Assembly (NCBI RefSeq): GCF_001612965.1
Contig: NZ_BDBL01000032.1
Coordinates: 1-64,000, forward strand
Origin: Nocardia kruczakiae NBRC 101016
GTDB taxonomy: Bacteria; Actinomycetota; Actinomycetes; Mycobacteriales; Mycobacteriaceae
DNA: 64,000 nucleotides
Direction: 5' to 3'
Shown here: piece after piece, positions 26,342 through 34,619 of the stretch
How positions within the stretch are numbered: the first letter of the stretch is position 1
Layout of the letters: every line of letters begins with the position of its first letter
Made by a program: the position numbers and the translations under genes
The notes under the pieces: model-generated
Seen by the model: the letters and a program-made list of their open reading frames with translations, nothing else
What the model was told of the DNA's origin: nothing
Databases searched by the model: none

Positions 26342-27859
26342 TCAGCTGTGCGCGACCCCTGCGGCGATCGGCGTGTTGTCCGCACGGCCGCTGCCGTTGA
26401 GATTGAGGGCCTTGGTCGACCAGTCCCACACCTCGTGGAACAGCGCCTGGTTCTCCGAGAGCTTCACACCCAGCGACGGCACCATTTCCTTGAGTTTCGG
26501 CGTCCAGTCGGCGTATTCGTTCGGGAAGCAACGCTGCAGCACGTCGATCATCGCGCTGACGCAGGTGGAGGCGCCGGGCGAGGCGCCGAGCAGTCCCGCG
26601 ATGGAACCGTCGCCGGCGGCGATCACCGCGGTGCCGAGTTCCAGGACGCCGCCCGCACCCTTGCGCCGGATGATCTGCACGCGCTGACCGGCGGTGATCA
26701 GCTCCCAGTCGTGACCGTCGGCGCGCGGGATGAACTCCTCCATGGTGTTCACCTTGCCCGCCGGCGACTTCAGCAGCTCGCTGACGAGGTACTTGACCAG
26801 GCCGAGTTCGGTGACGCCGACACCCAGCATCGGGGTGACGTTGCCGGCCCGCACCGACTTGAGCAGGTCGCTGAACTTACCGTCCTTCAGGAACTTCGGG
26901 GTCCAGCCGGCGTAGGGGCCGAACAGCAGGCCCGGCTTGCCGTTGATGACACGAGTGTCCAAGTGCGGCACCGACATCGGCGGCGCGCCGACCGCGGCCT
27001 TGCCGTAGACCTTGGCGTCGTGCTTGGCGATCAGCTCGGGGTTGGTGCAGCGCAGGAACTGGCCGCTGACCGGGAATCCGGCGAAGCCCTGGATCTCCTT
27101 GATGCCGGCCTTCTGCAGCAGCGGCAGCGCGTAGCCGCCCGCGCCGACGAAGACGAATTTGGCGTCGATCGTGCGCGAGGTGCGGGTGCGGGTGTTGCGG
27201 ACCTTGACCGTCCAGCTGCCGTCGGACTTCTTGGACAGGTTGCGCACCTCGTTGCCGAACGCGATCTCCACGCCCGAGGAACCGAGGTAGGCCAGCAGCT
27301 GCTTGGTCAGCGCTCCGAAGTCGATATCGGTGCCGGTCTGGGTCCAGTTCAGCGCGACCGGCTCGGAGAAGTCGCGGCCCCGGGCCATCAGCGGCAGGCG
27401 GCGGGTGAACTCGTCCGGGCTGTCGATGAACTCCATGCCCTCGAACAGCGGGTGCCGCGACAGCGCCGCGTGGCGCTTGCGCAGATAGTCCACACCGTCG
27501 GCGCCGTGGCAGAAGCTCACGTGCGGAATGGGATTGATGAAGCCCGACGGGTCGGCGAGCACGCCGTTCTCGGCACCGTAGGCCCAGAACTGGCGCGACA
27601 CCTGGAAGCGCTCGTTGATATCGATCGCCTTGGTGATGTCGACCGAACCGTCGGCGGCCTGCGGCGTGTAGTTCAGCTCGCACAGCGCCGAGTGGCCGGT
27701 GCCCGCGTTGTTCCACGGGTCGCTGCTCTCGGGCGCAGCCGCGTCCAGCCGCTCGAACATGGTGATCGACCAGTCGGGCTGCAACTGGCGAAGCAGTGCG
27801 CCCAGGGTGGCACTCATGATGCCGGCACCGATGAGGACTACATCGGTCTTTTCAGTCAT
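26342..27859 (-). CDS. mqo: Malate:quinone oxidoreductase
   Basis: A membrane-associated FAD enzyme that oxidises malate to oxaloacetate and passes electrons to quinone. The ATG at 27859 (MTEKTDVVLIGAGIMSATLG) puts the dinucleotide-binding motif at residues 9–19; two upstream in-frame GTG codons (27874, 27907) are less conserved in context. Further hallmarks are DPWNNAGTGHSALCELNYTP, SPDEFTRRLPLM and GLLGASPGASTCVSAMID near the C-terminus. It occupies the same synteny slot as Rv2852c mqo, right beside the GNAT gene with a 21-base gap, and is divergent from the monoacylglycerol-lipase-like gene. Confidence 0.95.
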   Translation of the reverse strand: MTEKTDVVLIGAGIMSATLGALLRQLQPDWSITMFERLDAAAPESSDPWNNAGTGHSALCELNYTPQAADGSVDITKAIDINERFQVSRQFWAYGAENGVLADPSGFINPIPHVSFCHGADGVDYLRKRHAALSRHPLFEGMEFIDSPDEFTRRLPLMARGRDFSEPVALNWTQTGTDIDFGALTKQLLAYLGSSGVEIAFGNEVRNLSKKSDGSWTVKVRNTRTRTSRTIDAKFVFVGAGGYALPLLQKAGIKEIQGFAGFPVSGQFLRCTNPELIAKHDAKVYGKAAVGAPPMSVPHLDTRVINGKPGLLFGPYAGWTPKFLKDGKFSDLLKSVRAGNVTPMLGVGVTELGLVKYLVSELLKSPAGKVNTMEEFIPRADGHDWELITAGQRVQIIRRKGAGGVLELGTAVIAAGDGSIAGLLGASPGASTCVSAMIDVLQRCFPNEYADWTPKLKEMVPSLGVKLSENQALFHEVWDWSTKALNLNGSGRADNTPIAAGVAHS

Positions 27860-28050
27860 CGCAGCGTTCGGCACGGGGTGATCGACTTCCTTGTCCAGCG
27901 CGGGCACTTGGTGAGCGGGTAATGAGGTTACCCGCCGTTCACTTCAACTTGATTCTGCCCCTCACCATGCCCGTTTCCGAAACCGTCACACATGCAGGTT
28001 CGGCACGGCTCGCCGTGCACGCCCCTGAGCGGGTCGAATATCGTGAAGCT

Positions 28051-29058
28051 GTGACGAACGAGACGCCCCTGGCCCCGTCGACCACCCACGCCTGGCAGCC
28101 CGACGTCCTCGGGGAGGAATATCGGCAGCTGACCATTCCGCTCGGGCCCGATCCCGACGGTGAGGGCATCGTCGACGCCACCCTGGTCCGCCACGAGCCC
28201 GATATCACCGAGCCGGCCACCGGTGCGGTGCTGTACGTGCACGGCTTCACCGACTACTTCTTCCAGAAGCATCTCGCCGAGCACATGAGTGCGCGCGGCT
28301 ACCGCTTCTACGCCCTGGACCTGCGCAAGTGCGGACGCTCCCGGCGCCCCGGCCAGACCGCGCACTATGTCAGCGACCTGCGGCTCTACGACGCGGAACT
28401 GGATCGCGCGCTGCAGATCGTGCGCGAGGAGACCGGATTGCCGGTGCTGCTGATGGCGCACTCCACCGGCGGCCTGGTGTTGCCGCTGTGGCTCAACCGC
28501 CGCGACGCCGCCGCCGAGGGCATCACCGGACTCGTTCTGAACAGCCCCTGGTTCGATCTGCAGGGTCCGGCCTACTACCGCCACATCGGCACCGCCGTGA
28601 TCGACGGAGTGGGCCGGTTGCGCGCGATGACGCGCCTGCCCGGCGGCGAGCTGAGCACCTACGGCGACAGCCTGCACACCAGCGTCTCCGGCGAATGGGA
28701 CTACGACCTGGACTGGAAGCCGCTGGGCGGGTTCCCGGTCCACCTGGGCTGGTTGCGCGCCATCCGCCGCGGCCATGCGGAACTGCATCGCGGCCTCGAC
28801 GTCGGCGTTCCGGCGCTGATCCTGCGCTCCAAGGTGACCAAGTTCATGCGCAAGTACGGCCCGGCCGCCGATGTGTCGGATGTGGTGCTCGACGTGCGCC
28901 AGATTCAGCGCTGGTCGGGATGTCTGGGCGGGCGCACCAACATCGTGCCGATCGAGGGCGCTCGCCACGACGTGTTCCTGTCGGCGCCGGAGGTGCGCTC
29001 CCACGCGTTCACCGAACTCGACGCGTGGCTGAGCTGGTTGCGCGACTTCCGCGCCTGA
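28051..29058 (+). CDS. Alpha/beta hydrolase, lysophospholipase/monoacylglycerol-lipase type
   Basis: A cytosolic 335-residue alpha/beta hydrolase with the serine hydrolase elbow AHSTG (LLMAHSTGGLVLPLWL), the preceding oxyanion segment YVHGFTDYFFQKHLAEHM and the catalytic His in PIEGARHDVFLS. The cap region carries an extended WFDLQGPAYYRHIGTAV segment. It resembles Rv2854 and the PldB/MGL families. The GTG at 28051 starts ahead of the first conserved beta strand; the frame upstream looks unconstrained. The physiological substrate is not known. Confidence 0.85.
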   Translation: MTNETPLAPSTTHAWQPDVLGEEYRQLTIPLGPDPDGEGIVDATLVRHEPDITEPATGAVLYVHGFTDYFFQKHLAEHMSARGYRFYALDLRKCGRSRRPGQTAHYVSDLRLYDAELDRALQIVREETGLPVLLMAHSTGGLVLPLWLNRRDAAAEGITGLVLNSPWFDLQGPAYYRHIGTAVIDGVGRLRAMTRLPGGELSTYGDSLHTSVSGEWDYDLDWKPLGGFPVHLGWLRAIRRGHAELHRGLDVGVPALILRSKVTKFMRKYGPAADVSDVVLDVRQIQRWSGCLGGRTNIVPIEGARHDVFLSAPEVRSHAFTELDAWLSWLRDFRA

Positions 29059-29108
29059 ATCACGTTGCCGCGCAGGGTGTTCGCCGGGGACCTATCGGGA
29101 GCCCGGGC

Positions 29109-29669
29109 TCACCACAGACCCGAGCGCAGCACGATCTCGGTGGCGAATTCGTGATCGGCCTTGATCGGCACCTCGGCGGTGTCGACCTGGGTGACGCGGA
29201 ATTCGCCGAAGACGTGGCGACCGCAGGAATCGGCGACCGCGCGCGGCAGGTCCTCGGTGGCGATGACTGTGGTGGGTAACTCCACCGCCGGGCAGGTGGC
29301 ATCGGCGGCGGTTCCGTCCACGGCCACGGCCGGATGCGGACGCCCGGCCACCACCAGTCCGACGAACCGGCCGAAGCCGCGCGCGCCCAGCTGCCAGGCC
29401 AGTTCCGCGCCCGCGCCGTAACCGGCCAGGTTGGCCCAGGCCACGCCGAGATCGTCGAGGATGGCGTAGACCGCGGCCTTGTCCAGGCCGTCGATCGACT
29501 CCACCGTGATGGTGCGCAGATCGGAATTGTGCAGTCGCTCGCACACCTGGTCGTAGATGTCGGCCGGAGCTCCGGCGTCGGGTAGCAGCAGCACCGTATG
29601 CCTGGACTCCGGCCCGCCGACTCGTACGGTCCAGGCGCGGTCACCGACCGCGATTCGCCGGGTCTCCAT
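29109..29669 (-). CDS. Alpha/beta-hydrolase-fold protein lacking the nucleophile serine
   Basis: A 186-residue protein with an alpha/beta-hydrolase layout: HTVLLLPDAGAPADIYDQV as the oxyanion-loop strand, and NLAGYGAGAELAWQLG at the elbow. The elbow reads GYGAG, so Gly takes the place of the usual serine in G-x-S-x-G. A later ADHEFATEIVL contains an Asp-His pair. It is therefore probably non-catalytic or uses a different chemistry; it may bind a partner or ligand. ATG at 29669 (METRRIAVGDRAW) is chosen. It is convergent with the upstream hydrolase gene and the two may share a substrate context. Confidence 0.65.
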   Translation of the reverse strand: METRRIAVGDRAWTVRVGGPESRHTVLLLPDAGAPADIYDQVCERLHNSDLRTITVESIDGLDKAAVYAILDDLGVAWANLAGYGAGAELAWQLGARGFGRFVGLVVAGRPHPAVAVDGTAADATCPAVELPTTVIATEDLPRAVADSCGRHVFGEFRVTQVDTAEVPIKADHEFATEIVLRSGLW

Positions 29670-29800
29670 GCCGATCAACGCTACACGGGAGCGGACGGGC
29701 GCACCCCATGTCCTCGGCCACGTTCATCGCCCGGTGATGACGCGGATCGCACCGCTGTGAGGTGGGCGGCCTCGGCACCTGCCCCGCCGGACCCGGGCAC

Positions 29801-31390
29801 TCAGCGGCCGACGGTGAGAGTGGGCAGCCCCGCGGGTGCGCCGTCGCTGATCAGGCGCTCGAGCGCCGCGATGTCGAGGTGTTTCTCGATCAGGTCGGCG
29901 AGCAGATCCAGTTGAGCGGTGCGCACCGCCTCCACACAGGTATCGGCGGCGACCGCGAAGCCGGTGCGACCCGCCTGCCGCGCGGCCTCCCGCAGCCAGG
30001 CGCGGCGGAACTCGTCGGATTCCAGCAGCCCGTGCAGATGTGTGCCGCGAACGGCCCCACGCACGCTGCCTTCGCCCCTGTCCGGATCCGTCTCGGCACC
30101 GCTGGTCTCGACCCAGGCGGGATCCCCGCTGCGCCGCACCCGGCCGTGGTGAATCTCATAGCCGGACAACGGGATTCCGGCGACCGCTCCCCCGCTCGCC
30201 GCGCCGTGGCCGGCACTGCGCCGCAGTACCTTCGGATCGGCGAATTCGATCTCGAGGTCCAGCAGGCCGAGACCGGCGACCTCGCCCGCCCCGGATTCGA
30301 CGTCGTCGTGGATGCGGCGACCGAGCATCTGATAGCCACCGCAGATACCCAGCACCGGCTTCCCGGCGCCGGCGTGCGCCACGATCGCGTCCGCGATTCC
30401 GTTGCGGCGCAACCAGTTCAGGTCCGAGACGGTGGATTTGCTACCCGGAACGACGACCACATCGGCGCCTGCCAGCCGCGACGGGTCGCTCACCCAGCGC
30501 ACCGAGACTCCCGGTTCGCACGCCAGCGCCTCGATATCGGTGGAGTTGGAGATGCGCGGCAGCCGGATCGCGGCGACGCTCAGCCATTCGGTGCCCACCG
30601 GCGGGCGCGGCCTGCCGACCGGGGCGTCGGCGACGGTGCCCAGGGAATCCTCCGCGTCGATCCACAGCTCGTCGCTGTAGGGCAGGACCCCGAGCGTCGG
30701 GCGGCCGGTGAGCTCGGTCAGCTGGTCCAGCCCCGGTCGCAGCAATTCCACGTCGCCGCGGAACTTGTTGACGATGTAACCCGAGATCAGCCGCTGATCC
30801 TCGGGATCGAGAATCGCCACGGTGCCGAACAGGTGCGCCAGCACCCCGCCGCGATCGATATCGCCGACCAGCAGGACCGGCAACCGCGCCGCCTGCGCGA
30901 GGCCCATATTCGCCAGATCGGTCGCGCGCAGGTTGATCTCGGCGGGTGAGCCGGCGCCCTCGCAGATCACCACGTCGAATTCGGCACGCAGGGCGGCGAG
31001 TTCACCGGCCACCACCTCGCGCAACCGCCGCCGGTGCCGGAAATAGTCACGGGCGCCCACGGTGTCGACGGCGATACCGCGCACCACCAGCTGGGAGCGG
31101 CGATCGCTGCCGGGTTTGAGCAGTACCGGATTGAACCGCACGCTGGGTTCGAGCCCGCAGGCGCGCGCCTGCAACGCCTGTGCCCGGCCGATCTCACCCC
31201 CGTCCAGGGTGACGACCGAATTGTTGGACATGTTCTGCGCCTTGAACGGCGCCACCCGCACGCCGCGCCGTGCCAGCATCCGGCAAAGGCCGGCCACCAC
31301 CACGCTCTTACCGGCATCGGAGGTGGTGCCGGCGATCAACAGCGCGCCGTTCACCGCGTCACCGCGCCCGACCGCAGCGGCGAACCTCAT
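29801..31390 (-). CDS. cobQ: Cobyric acid synthase
   Basis: CobQ amidates four side chains of adenosyl-cobyrinate diamide with glutamine as the nitrogen source. The N-terminal domain has a P-loop-like LLIAGTTSDAGKSVVVAGL and PFKAQNMSNNS; the C-terminal amidotransferase domain has the nucleophile Cys in LGICGGYQMLG and the HHGRV and GTHLHGLLE motifs. The ATG at 31390 overlaps the stop of the upstream methionine aminopeptidase gene in an ATGA junction; the conserved homology begins at GTG 31354 (VNGALLIAGTTSD), so either is possible. It completes the corrin amidation set with cobB. Confidence 0.93.
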   Translation of the reverse strand: MRFAAAVGRGDAVNGALLIAGTTSDAGKSVVVAGLCRMLARRGVRVAPFKAQNMSNNSVVTLDGGEIGRAQALQARACGLEPSVRFNPVLLKPGSDRRSQLVVRGIAVDTVGARDYFRHRRRLREVVAGELAALRAEFDVVICEGAGSPAEINLRATDLANMGLAQAARLPVLLVGDIDRGGVLAHLFGTVAILDPEDQRLISGYIVNKFRGDVELLRPGLDQLTELTGRPTLGVLPYSDELWIDAEDSLGTVADAPVGRPRPPVGTEWLSVAAIRLPRISNSTDIEALACEPGVSVRWVSDPSRLAGADVVVVPGSKSTVSDLNWLRRNGIADAIVAHAGAGKPVLGICGGYQMLGRRIHDDVESGAGEVAGLGLLDLEIEFADPKVLRRSAGHGAASGGAVAGIPLSGYEIHHGRVRRSGDPAWVETSGAETDPDRGEGSVRGAVRGTHLHGLLESDEFRRAWLREAARQAGRTGFAVAADTCVEAVRTAQLDLLADLIEKHLDIAALERLISDGAPAGLPTLTVGR

Positions 31391-32250
31391 GGGAGCGTGA
31401 GGATTTCGGCGCCTTCCTCGGTCACGACCAGCGTGTGCTCGAATTGCGCGGTCCACTTGCGGTCCTTGGTGACCACGGTCCAGCCGTCGTCCCAGATGTC
31501 GTAATCGATGCCGCCGAGGTTGATCATCGGCTCGATGGTGAAGGTCATGCCCGGCTCGATGACCGATTCGATGGCGGGCTGGTCGTAGTGCAGGATCACC
31601 AGGCCGCTGTGGAAGGTCGGGCCGACACCGTGACCGGTGAAGTCGCGGACCACGCCGTAGCCGAAACGGTTCGCATACGACTCGATGACGCGCCCGATCA
31701 CGTTCAGCGCGCGCCCGGGTCGCACCGCCTTGATGGCCCGCATGGTGGCCTCGTGGGTGCGCTCCACCAGCAGCCGGGCCTCCTCGTCGACGTCTCCGGC
31801 GAGGAAGGTGGCGTTGGTATCGCCGTGCACGCCGTTGATGTAGGCCGTGACGTCGATATTGACGATGTCACCGTCCTCGATCACCGTGGAGTCCGGAATG
31901 CCGTGGCAGATCACCTCGTTCAGCGAGGTGCAGCAGGATTTGGGGAAACCCTTGTAACCCAGGGTCGACGGGTAGGCCCCGTGATCGCACAGATAGTCGT
32001 GCACGACCGCGTCGAGGTGGTCGGTGGTGACGCCCGGGGCGACGGCTTTACCGGCCTCCTGCAGCGCCTGGGCGGCCAGTTTGCTCGCCAGCCGCATCTT
32101 CTCGATGGTCTCCGGCGTCTGCACCCACGGTTCGCGGCCCTCGTTCACGGTCTTCTTCCACGCGTACTCCGGCCGCTCGATCGAGCGCGGCACCTCGCGC
32201 ACGGGAGAGAGTGTTCCGGGGGCGAGCGGCTTGCGGGTGCGCACAGACAT
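31387..32250 (-). CDS. map: Methionine aminopeptidase, type I
   Basis: This metalloenzyme removes the initiator Met from nascent proteins. The 287-residue protein carries the N-terminal extension with the SH3-like motif of the actinobacterial type Ic enzymes (PEYAWKKTVNEGREPW) and the catalytic core. Metal ligands are visible: Asp in NIDVTAYINGVHGDTNATF (two Asp), His in FTGHGVGPTFHSG, and Glu in FTIEPMINLGG and near FEHTLVVTEEGAE. It corresponds to MapB, Rv2861c. Its stop overlaps the cobQ ATG. Confidence 0.95.
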   Translation of the reverse strand: MSVRTRKPLAPGTLSPVREVPRSIERPEYAWKKTVNEGREPWVQTPETIEKMRLASKLAAQALQEAGKAVAPGVTTDHLDAVVHDYLCDHGAYPSTLGYKGFPKSCCTSLNEVICHGIPDSTVIEDGDIVNIDVTAYINGVHGDTNATFLAGDVDEEARLLVERTHEATMRAIKAVRPGRALNVIGRVIESYANRFGYGVVRDFTGHGVGPTFHSGLVILHYDQPAIESVIEPGMTFTIEPMINLGGIDYDIWDDGWTVVTKDRKWTAQFEHTLVVTEEGAEILTLP

Positions 32251-32309
32251 GTATTCAGACTATCCGGCCCGGGGCGCGGCCACGGCGGCGACGCCGCTGT
32301 GCGCTGGGG

Positions 32310-32741
32310 TTACCGGGCGGGCGGCGCGGTGACGCCGCTGACGAGGTCGGTATAGCCGTCGACCAGTTCGGCGAGGTGATACCAGTGCTTGTGGGTGGTG
32401 TCGCTGCGGGCGCCGTCGCGGTCGATGGCGCGGTTGGCGGCGACCCAGCTGCCGGCCATGCGGTCCACCATCGGCCCGAGGACATCGGTGCGCAGCGCGA
32501 CGCCGGTGCGATAACCCGGCAATTCGCGTTCGACCCATTCGTTGATGTCGTCGATGAGTTCCCCACGGCGGCAGTCGATTTCCGCGATGAGAATCGGATC
32601 GGCGATCTGCGCGCGCCGGGTGTGCAGTTCGGCCAGCGCCCGGGCGGACCGCAACAGTTCACGGTCCTGGAATCGCCGACCTTGGAAGGCGCACAACAAT
32701 TGCGGGGCTGCGGGTAACGCACTGGCAATCGAAGTCGTCAT
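32310..32741 (-). CDS. DUF4254 protein
   Basis: A 143-residue helical, cytosolic protein of the DUF4254 family as I recognise it. Distinctive stretches are CRRGELIDDINEWVEREL, MVDRMAGSWVAANRAI and HKHWYHLAELVDGYTDLVSG. No catalytic motif is evident, and the family function is unknown. The ATG at 32741 (MTTSIASALPAAPQLL) is chosen; the in-frame region upstream lacks similarity and crosses the TetR gene antisense. A pair of palindromes lies about 90–115 bases upstream of the start, suggesting regulation. Confidence 0.72.
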   Translation of the reverse strand: MTTSIASALPAAPQLLCAFQGRRFQDRELLRSARALAELHTRRAQIADPILIAEIDCRRGELIDDINEWVERELPGYRTGVALRTDVLGPMVDRMAGSWVAANRAIDRDGARSDTTHKHWYHLAELVDGYTDLVSGVTAPPAR

Positions 32742-32828
32742 CGTCGCACCGTCATCACTGATCTCCGGATTTCGCTCGTCCGTCGTTCGGATCGAATGTG
32801 GCGAATTCAAGGGTAGATCGGATTCTGC

Positions 32829-32858
32829 TCTTGCATATGCAAGAACGCAAGATTGCGT
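32829..32858. promoter_or_regulatory. Two abutting palindromes, operator candidates
   Basis: A perfect 16-base palindrome, TCTTGCATATGCAAGA (32829–32844), is followed directly by a second imperfect one with arms ACGCAA and TTGCGT (32845–32858). Both share the TTGC/GCAA core. They lie in the divergent intergenic region upstream of the DUF4254 gene. Which regulator binds is unknown. Confidence 0.6.
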
Positions 32859-33022
32859 CCGCATTGCTGGAATCACGGTGTGGTCACAGTGTTCCCGGTG
32901 CCGGGATAGGCCTGCGACGTGCGCTGATGCCTCGAGAACGACTGCGCTGGTAATCATTTCACGGGCCGTCCATTCATGGCCGGAACCCGCGACGGCGCGT
33001 CGGCGGTGATCACGCGACGCGC

Positions 33023-33637
33023 TCAGCGTGGCGACAAGCCACGCAAAACGATCTCCATACCGCCGCGGAACTCGTCCTCGGCGGAGATGTCGCGGGCCTG
33101 CGCGGCGGTTTCGATGAGGTACGGATAGTCGTCCGGCGGCAGCGTAGTGATCGCCACGGTGCCCGCACCGCCGATCGCGGCATGGTGTTCGTTCTCCAGA
33201 CAGCCGAGCAGGAAGGCCACCAGCGTCCGCTGAGCTATCACTCGCTCCCGCCCCGTGAAACCGCCCGCGGTGAGTGCGGCGAGGGTGGCATCCATCCATC
33301 GCAGTGCGGCCGGACTCGCATGCCGATGCCGCGGCACCAGCGGAGCCGCCGCCGGATGGGCCGCGACCGCCGCCCGCATGCGCTCGAGCAGTACCGCGAT
33401 CCTCGCCCGCCACTCGGCGTCGACGGGGGTGGACACGTCGACGTCGCCGAGCAGCCGGTCGACGATCAGCACTTCGAGAGCCTCCCGGTCGGCCACGTAG
33501 CGATACAGCGCCATGGTGGCCATGCCCAGTTCGGTGGCCACCGCGCGCATGGTGAGACCGGGCAGGCCCGCGCGGTCGATCACGGCGAGGGCCGCCGTCG
33601 ACAGATCCGCGGTGGTCAGCGAGCGAGGGCGGGGCAC
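33023..33637 (-). CDS. TetR/AcrR-family repressor
   Basis: A 204-residue TetR-type transcription factor. The N-terminal helix-turn-helix is seen in LTMRAVATELGMATMALYRYV, and the C-terminal domain is the ligand-binding type with RWMDATLAALTAGGFTGRER. The GTG at 33637 (VPRPRSLTTADLS) precedes the first helix. It is divergent from the peroxiredoxin-like gene, with a 23-base palindrome between them that is the likely operator, so the TetR protein probably represses both itself and that gene. The effector is unknown. Confidence 0.9.
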   Translation of the reverse strand: MPRPRSLTTADLSTAALAVIDRAGLPGLTMRAVATELGMATMALYRYVADREALEVLIVDRLLGDVDVSTPVDAEWRARIAVLLERMRAAVAAHPAAAPLVPRHRHASPAALRWMDATLAALTAGGFTGRERVIAQRTLVAFLLGCLENEHHAAIGGAGTVAITTLPPDDYPYLIETAAQARDISAEDEFRGGMEIVLRGLSPR

Positions 33638-33673
33638 GGATTGACAGCGTACAAGATACGCGCATACTGGTCC

Positions 33674-33696
33674 GTAGGCGTACGTGGTACACCTAC
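33674..33696. promoter_or_regulatory. TetR operator candidate
   Basis: An interrupted 23-base inverted repeat with outer arms GTAGG/CCTAC and inner arms GTAC/GTAC around a 3-base centre. It lies between the divergent TetR and peroxiredoxin-like genes, about 18 bases before the ATG of the latter, overlapping the likely promoter. Confidence 0.65.
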
Positions 33697-33713
33697 CTAA
33701 CCGAGGAGCATGC

Positions 33714-34265
33714 ATGTCGGCACCCACCACCGTCGCGAGCCGGACCCTGACCGCGGTCACCGGCGAACCCATTCCCGTCCCGGATCCCGATCGCCTCATT
33801 CATCTGCAATTCCGCCGGTTCGCCGGATGTCCGATCTGTCATCGCCATCTGCGCACCTTCGTCACCCGGCATGCCGAGATCGAGGCCGCCGGAATCCGCG
33901 AGGTCGCCGTCTTCCATTCCGCGGCAGCCGAATTGACCGACTATGCCGCCGATATTCCGTTCGACCTGATCGCCGATCCGGACAAGACGCTGTATCGCGA
34001 ATTCGGCGTGGAATCCGCACCTCACGCACTGCTGCATCCGCGGGCGTGGCCCGGTATCGCACTGGCGATCGGCAGCGCCGTCGGCCCGATGGCACGCGGC
34101 GAACAACCCACCCCTCGCGGCACCCCACAGGGCGGCCGCCTCGGCCTGCCCGCCGATTTCCTCATCGCCTCCGACGGTTCCCTTGCCGCCTCCCACTACG
34201 GCACACACGCCGACGACCAGTGGACGGTCGACGAAGTGCTCTCCCACGCAAGGGAAAACAGCTGA
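33714..34265 (+). CDS. Peroxiredoxin-like (AhpC/TSA-like) protein
   Basis: A 183-residue thioredoxin-fold protein of the peroxiredoxin-like AhpC/TSA2 group. The active-site region is RRFAGCPICHRHLRTF with a CPIC pair at residues about 39–42; FHSAAAELTDYAADIPFDLI and ADFLIASDGSLAASHYG are further family blocks. GAGGAG precedes the ATG. As a redox protein under a TetR regulator it probably serves in a stress response, but its reductant and substrate are not known. It is not a classical two-Cys peroxiredoxin. Confidence 0.82.
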   Translation: MSAPTTVASRTLTAVTGEPIPVPDPDRLIHLQFRRFAGCPICHRHLRTFVTRHAEIEAAGIREVAVFHSAAAELTDYAADIPFDLIADPDKTLYREFGVESAPHALLHPRAWPGIALAIGSAVGPMARGEQPTPRGTPQGGRLGLPADFLIASDGSLAASHYGTHADDQWTVDEVLSHARENS

Positions 34266-34281
34266 GGACGGTCCGGCCGGA

Positions 34282-34498
34282 TCAGCTCGTGCTCGCGCGC
34301 ATCTCCCAGATCAGCACCTCGCCGGTGGCCGTGATGCGGACCGCGTCACCGGCGGACAAGGTCGCCTGCCCGTCGGGCGCGCCCTCGAAGACGGCGGATC
34401 CGCGGGCGAGGAAGATGTGGCCGAACGGCGCCTCCGGTACCAGGACCGAACGGCCCGGATCCAGCCGTGCGACAGGGAAGGCCGCGTAGCGGTTGCCG
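34282..34498 (-). pseudogene. Pirin-family C-terminal remnant
   Basis: The minus-strand frame ending at a TGA (34282–34284) encodes a segment typical of the C-terminal cupin of pirin-like proteins: ARLDPGRSVLVPEAP, FGHIFLARGSAVFEG, SAGDAVRITATGEV and a closing LIWEMRAS. No start codon and no N-terminal cupin with the metal-binding His motif precede it; the frame upstream (GRASIPPAAQVPARCARPG) looks non-homologous. It therefore reads as a decayed fragment, overlapping the region before the following HTH gene. It has not been checked against a database. Confidence 0.55.
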
Positions 34499-34619
34499 AG
34501 GGTTCCCGGGCGGGCACATCGCGCCGGGACCTGCGCGGCGGGCGGTATGCTCGCCCGACCGTTCCCATATCCGTGGAACGTGCTCGAGCGTCCCGAATCT
34601 CACAAGGAGTACGCGCGCG

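Noticed and set aside
26327..27922. 531-codon plus-strand frame opposite mqo
   Set aside because: It is the antisense shadow of mqo, whose motifs are unmistakable.
19500..32300. Cobalamin riboswitch upstream of the cob genes
   Set aside because: I looked for the conserved B12-box-type element in the gaps before cobO, the chelatase gene and cobQ/map and did not see it; gaps are short and genes are mostly overlapping.
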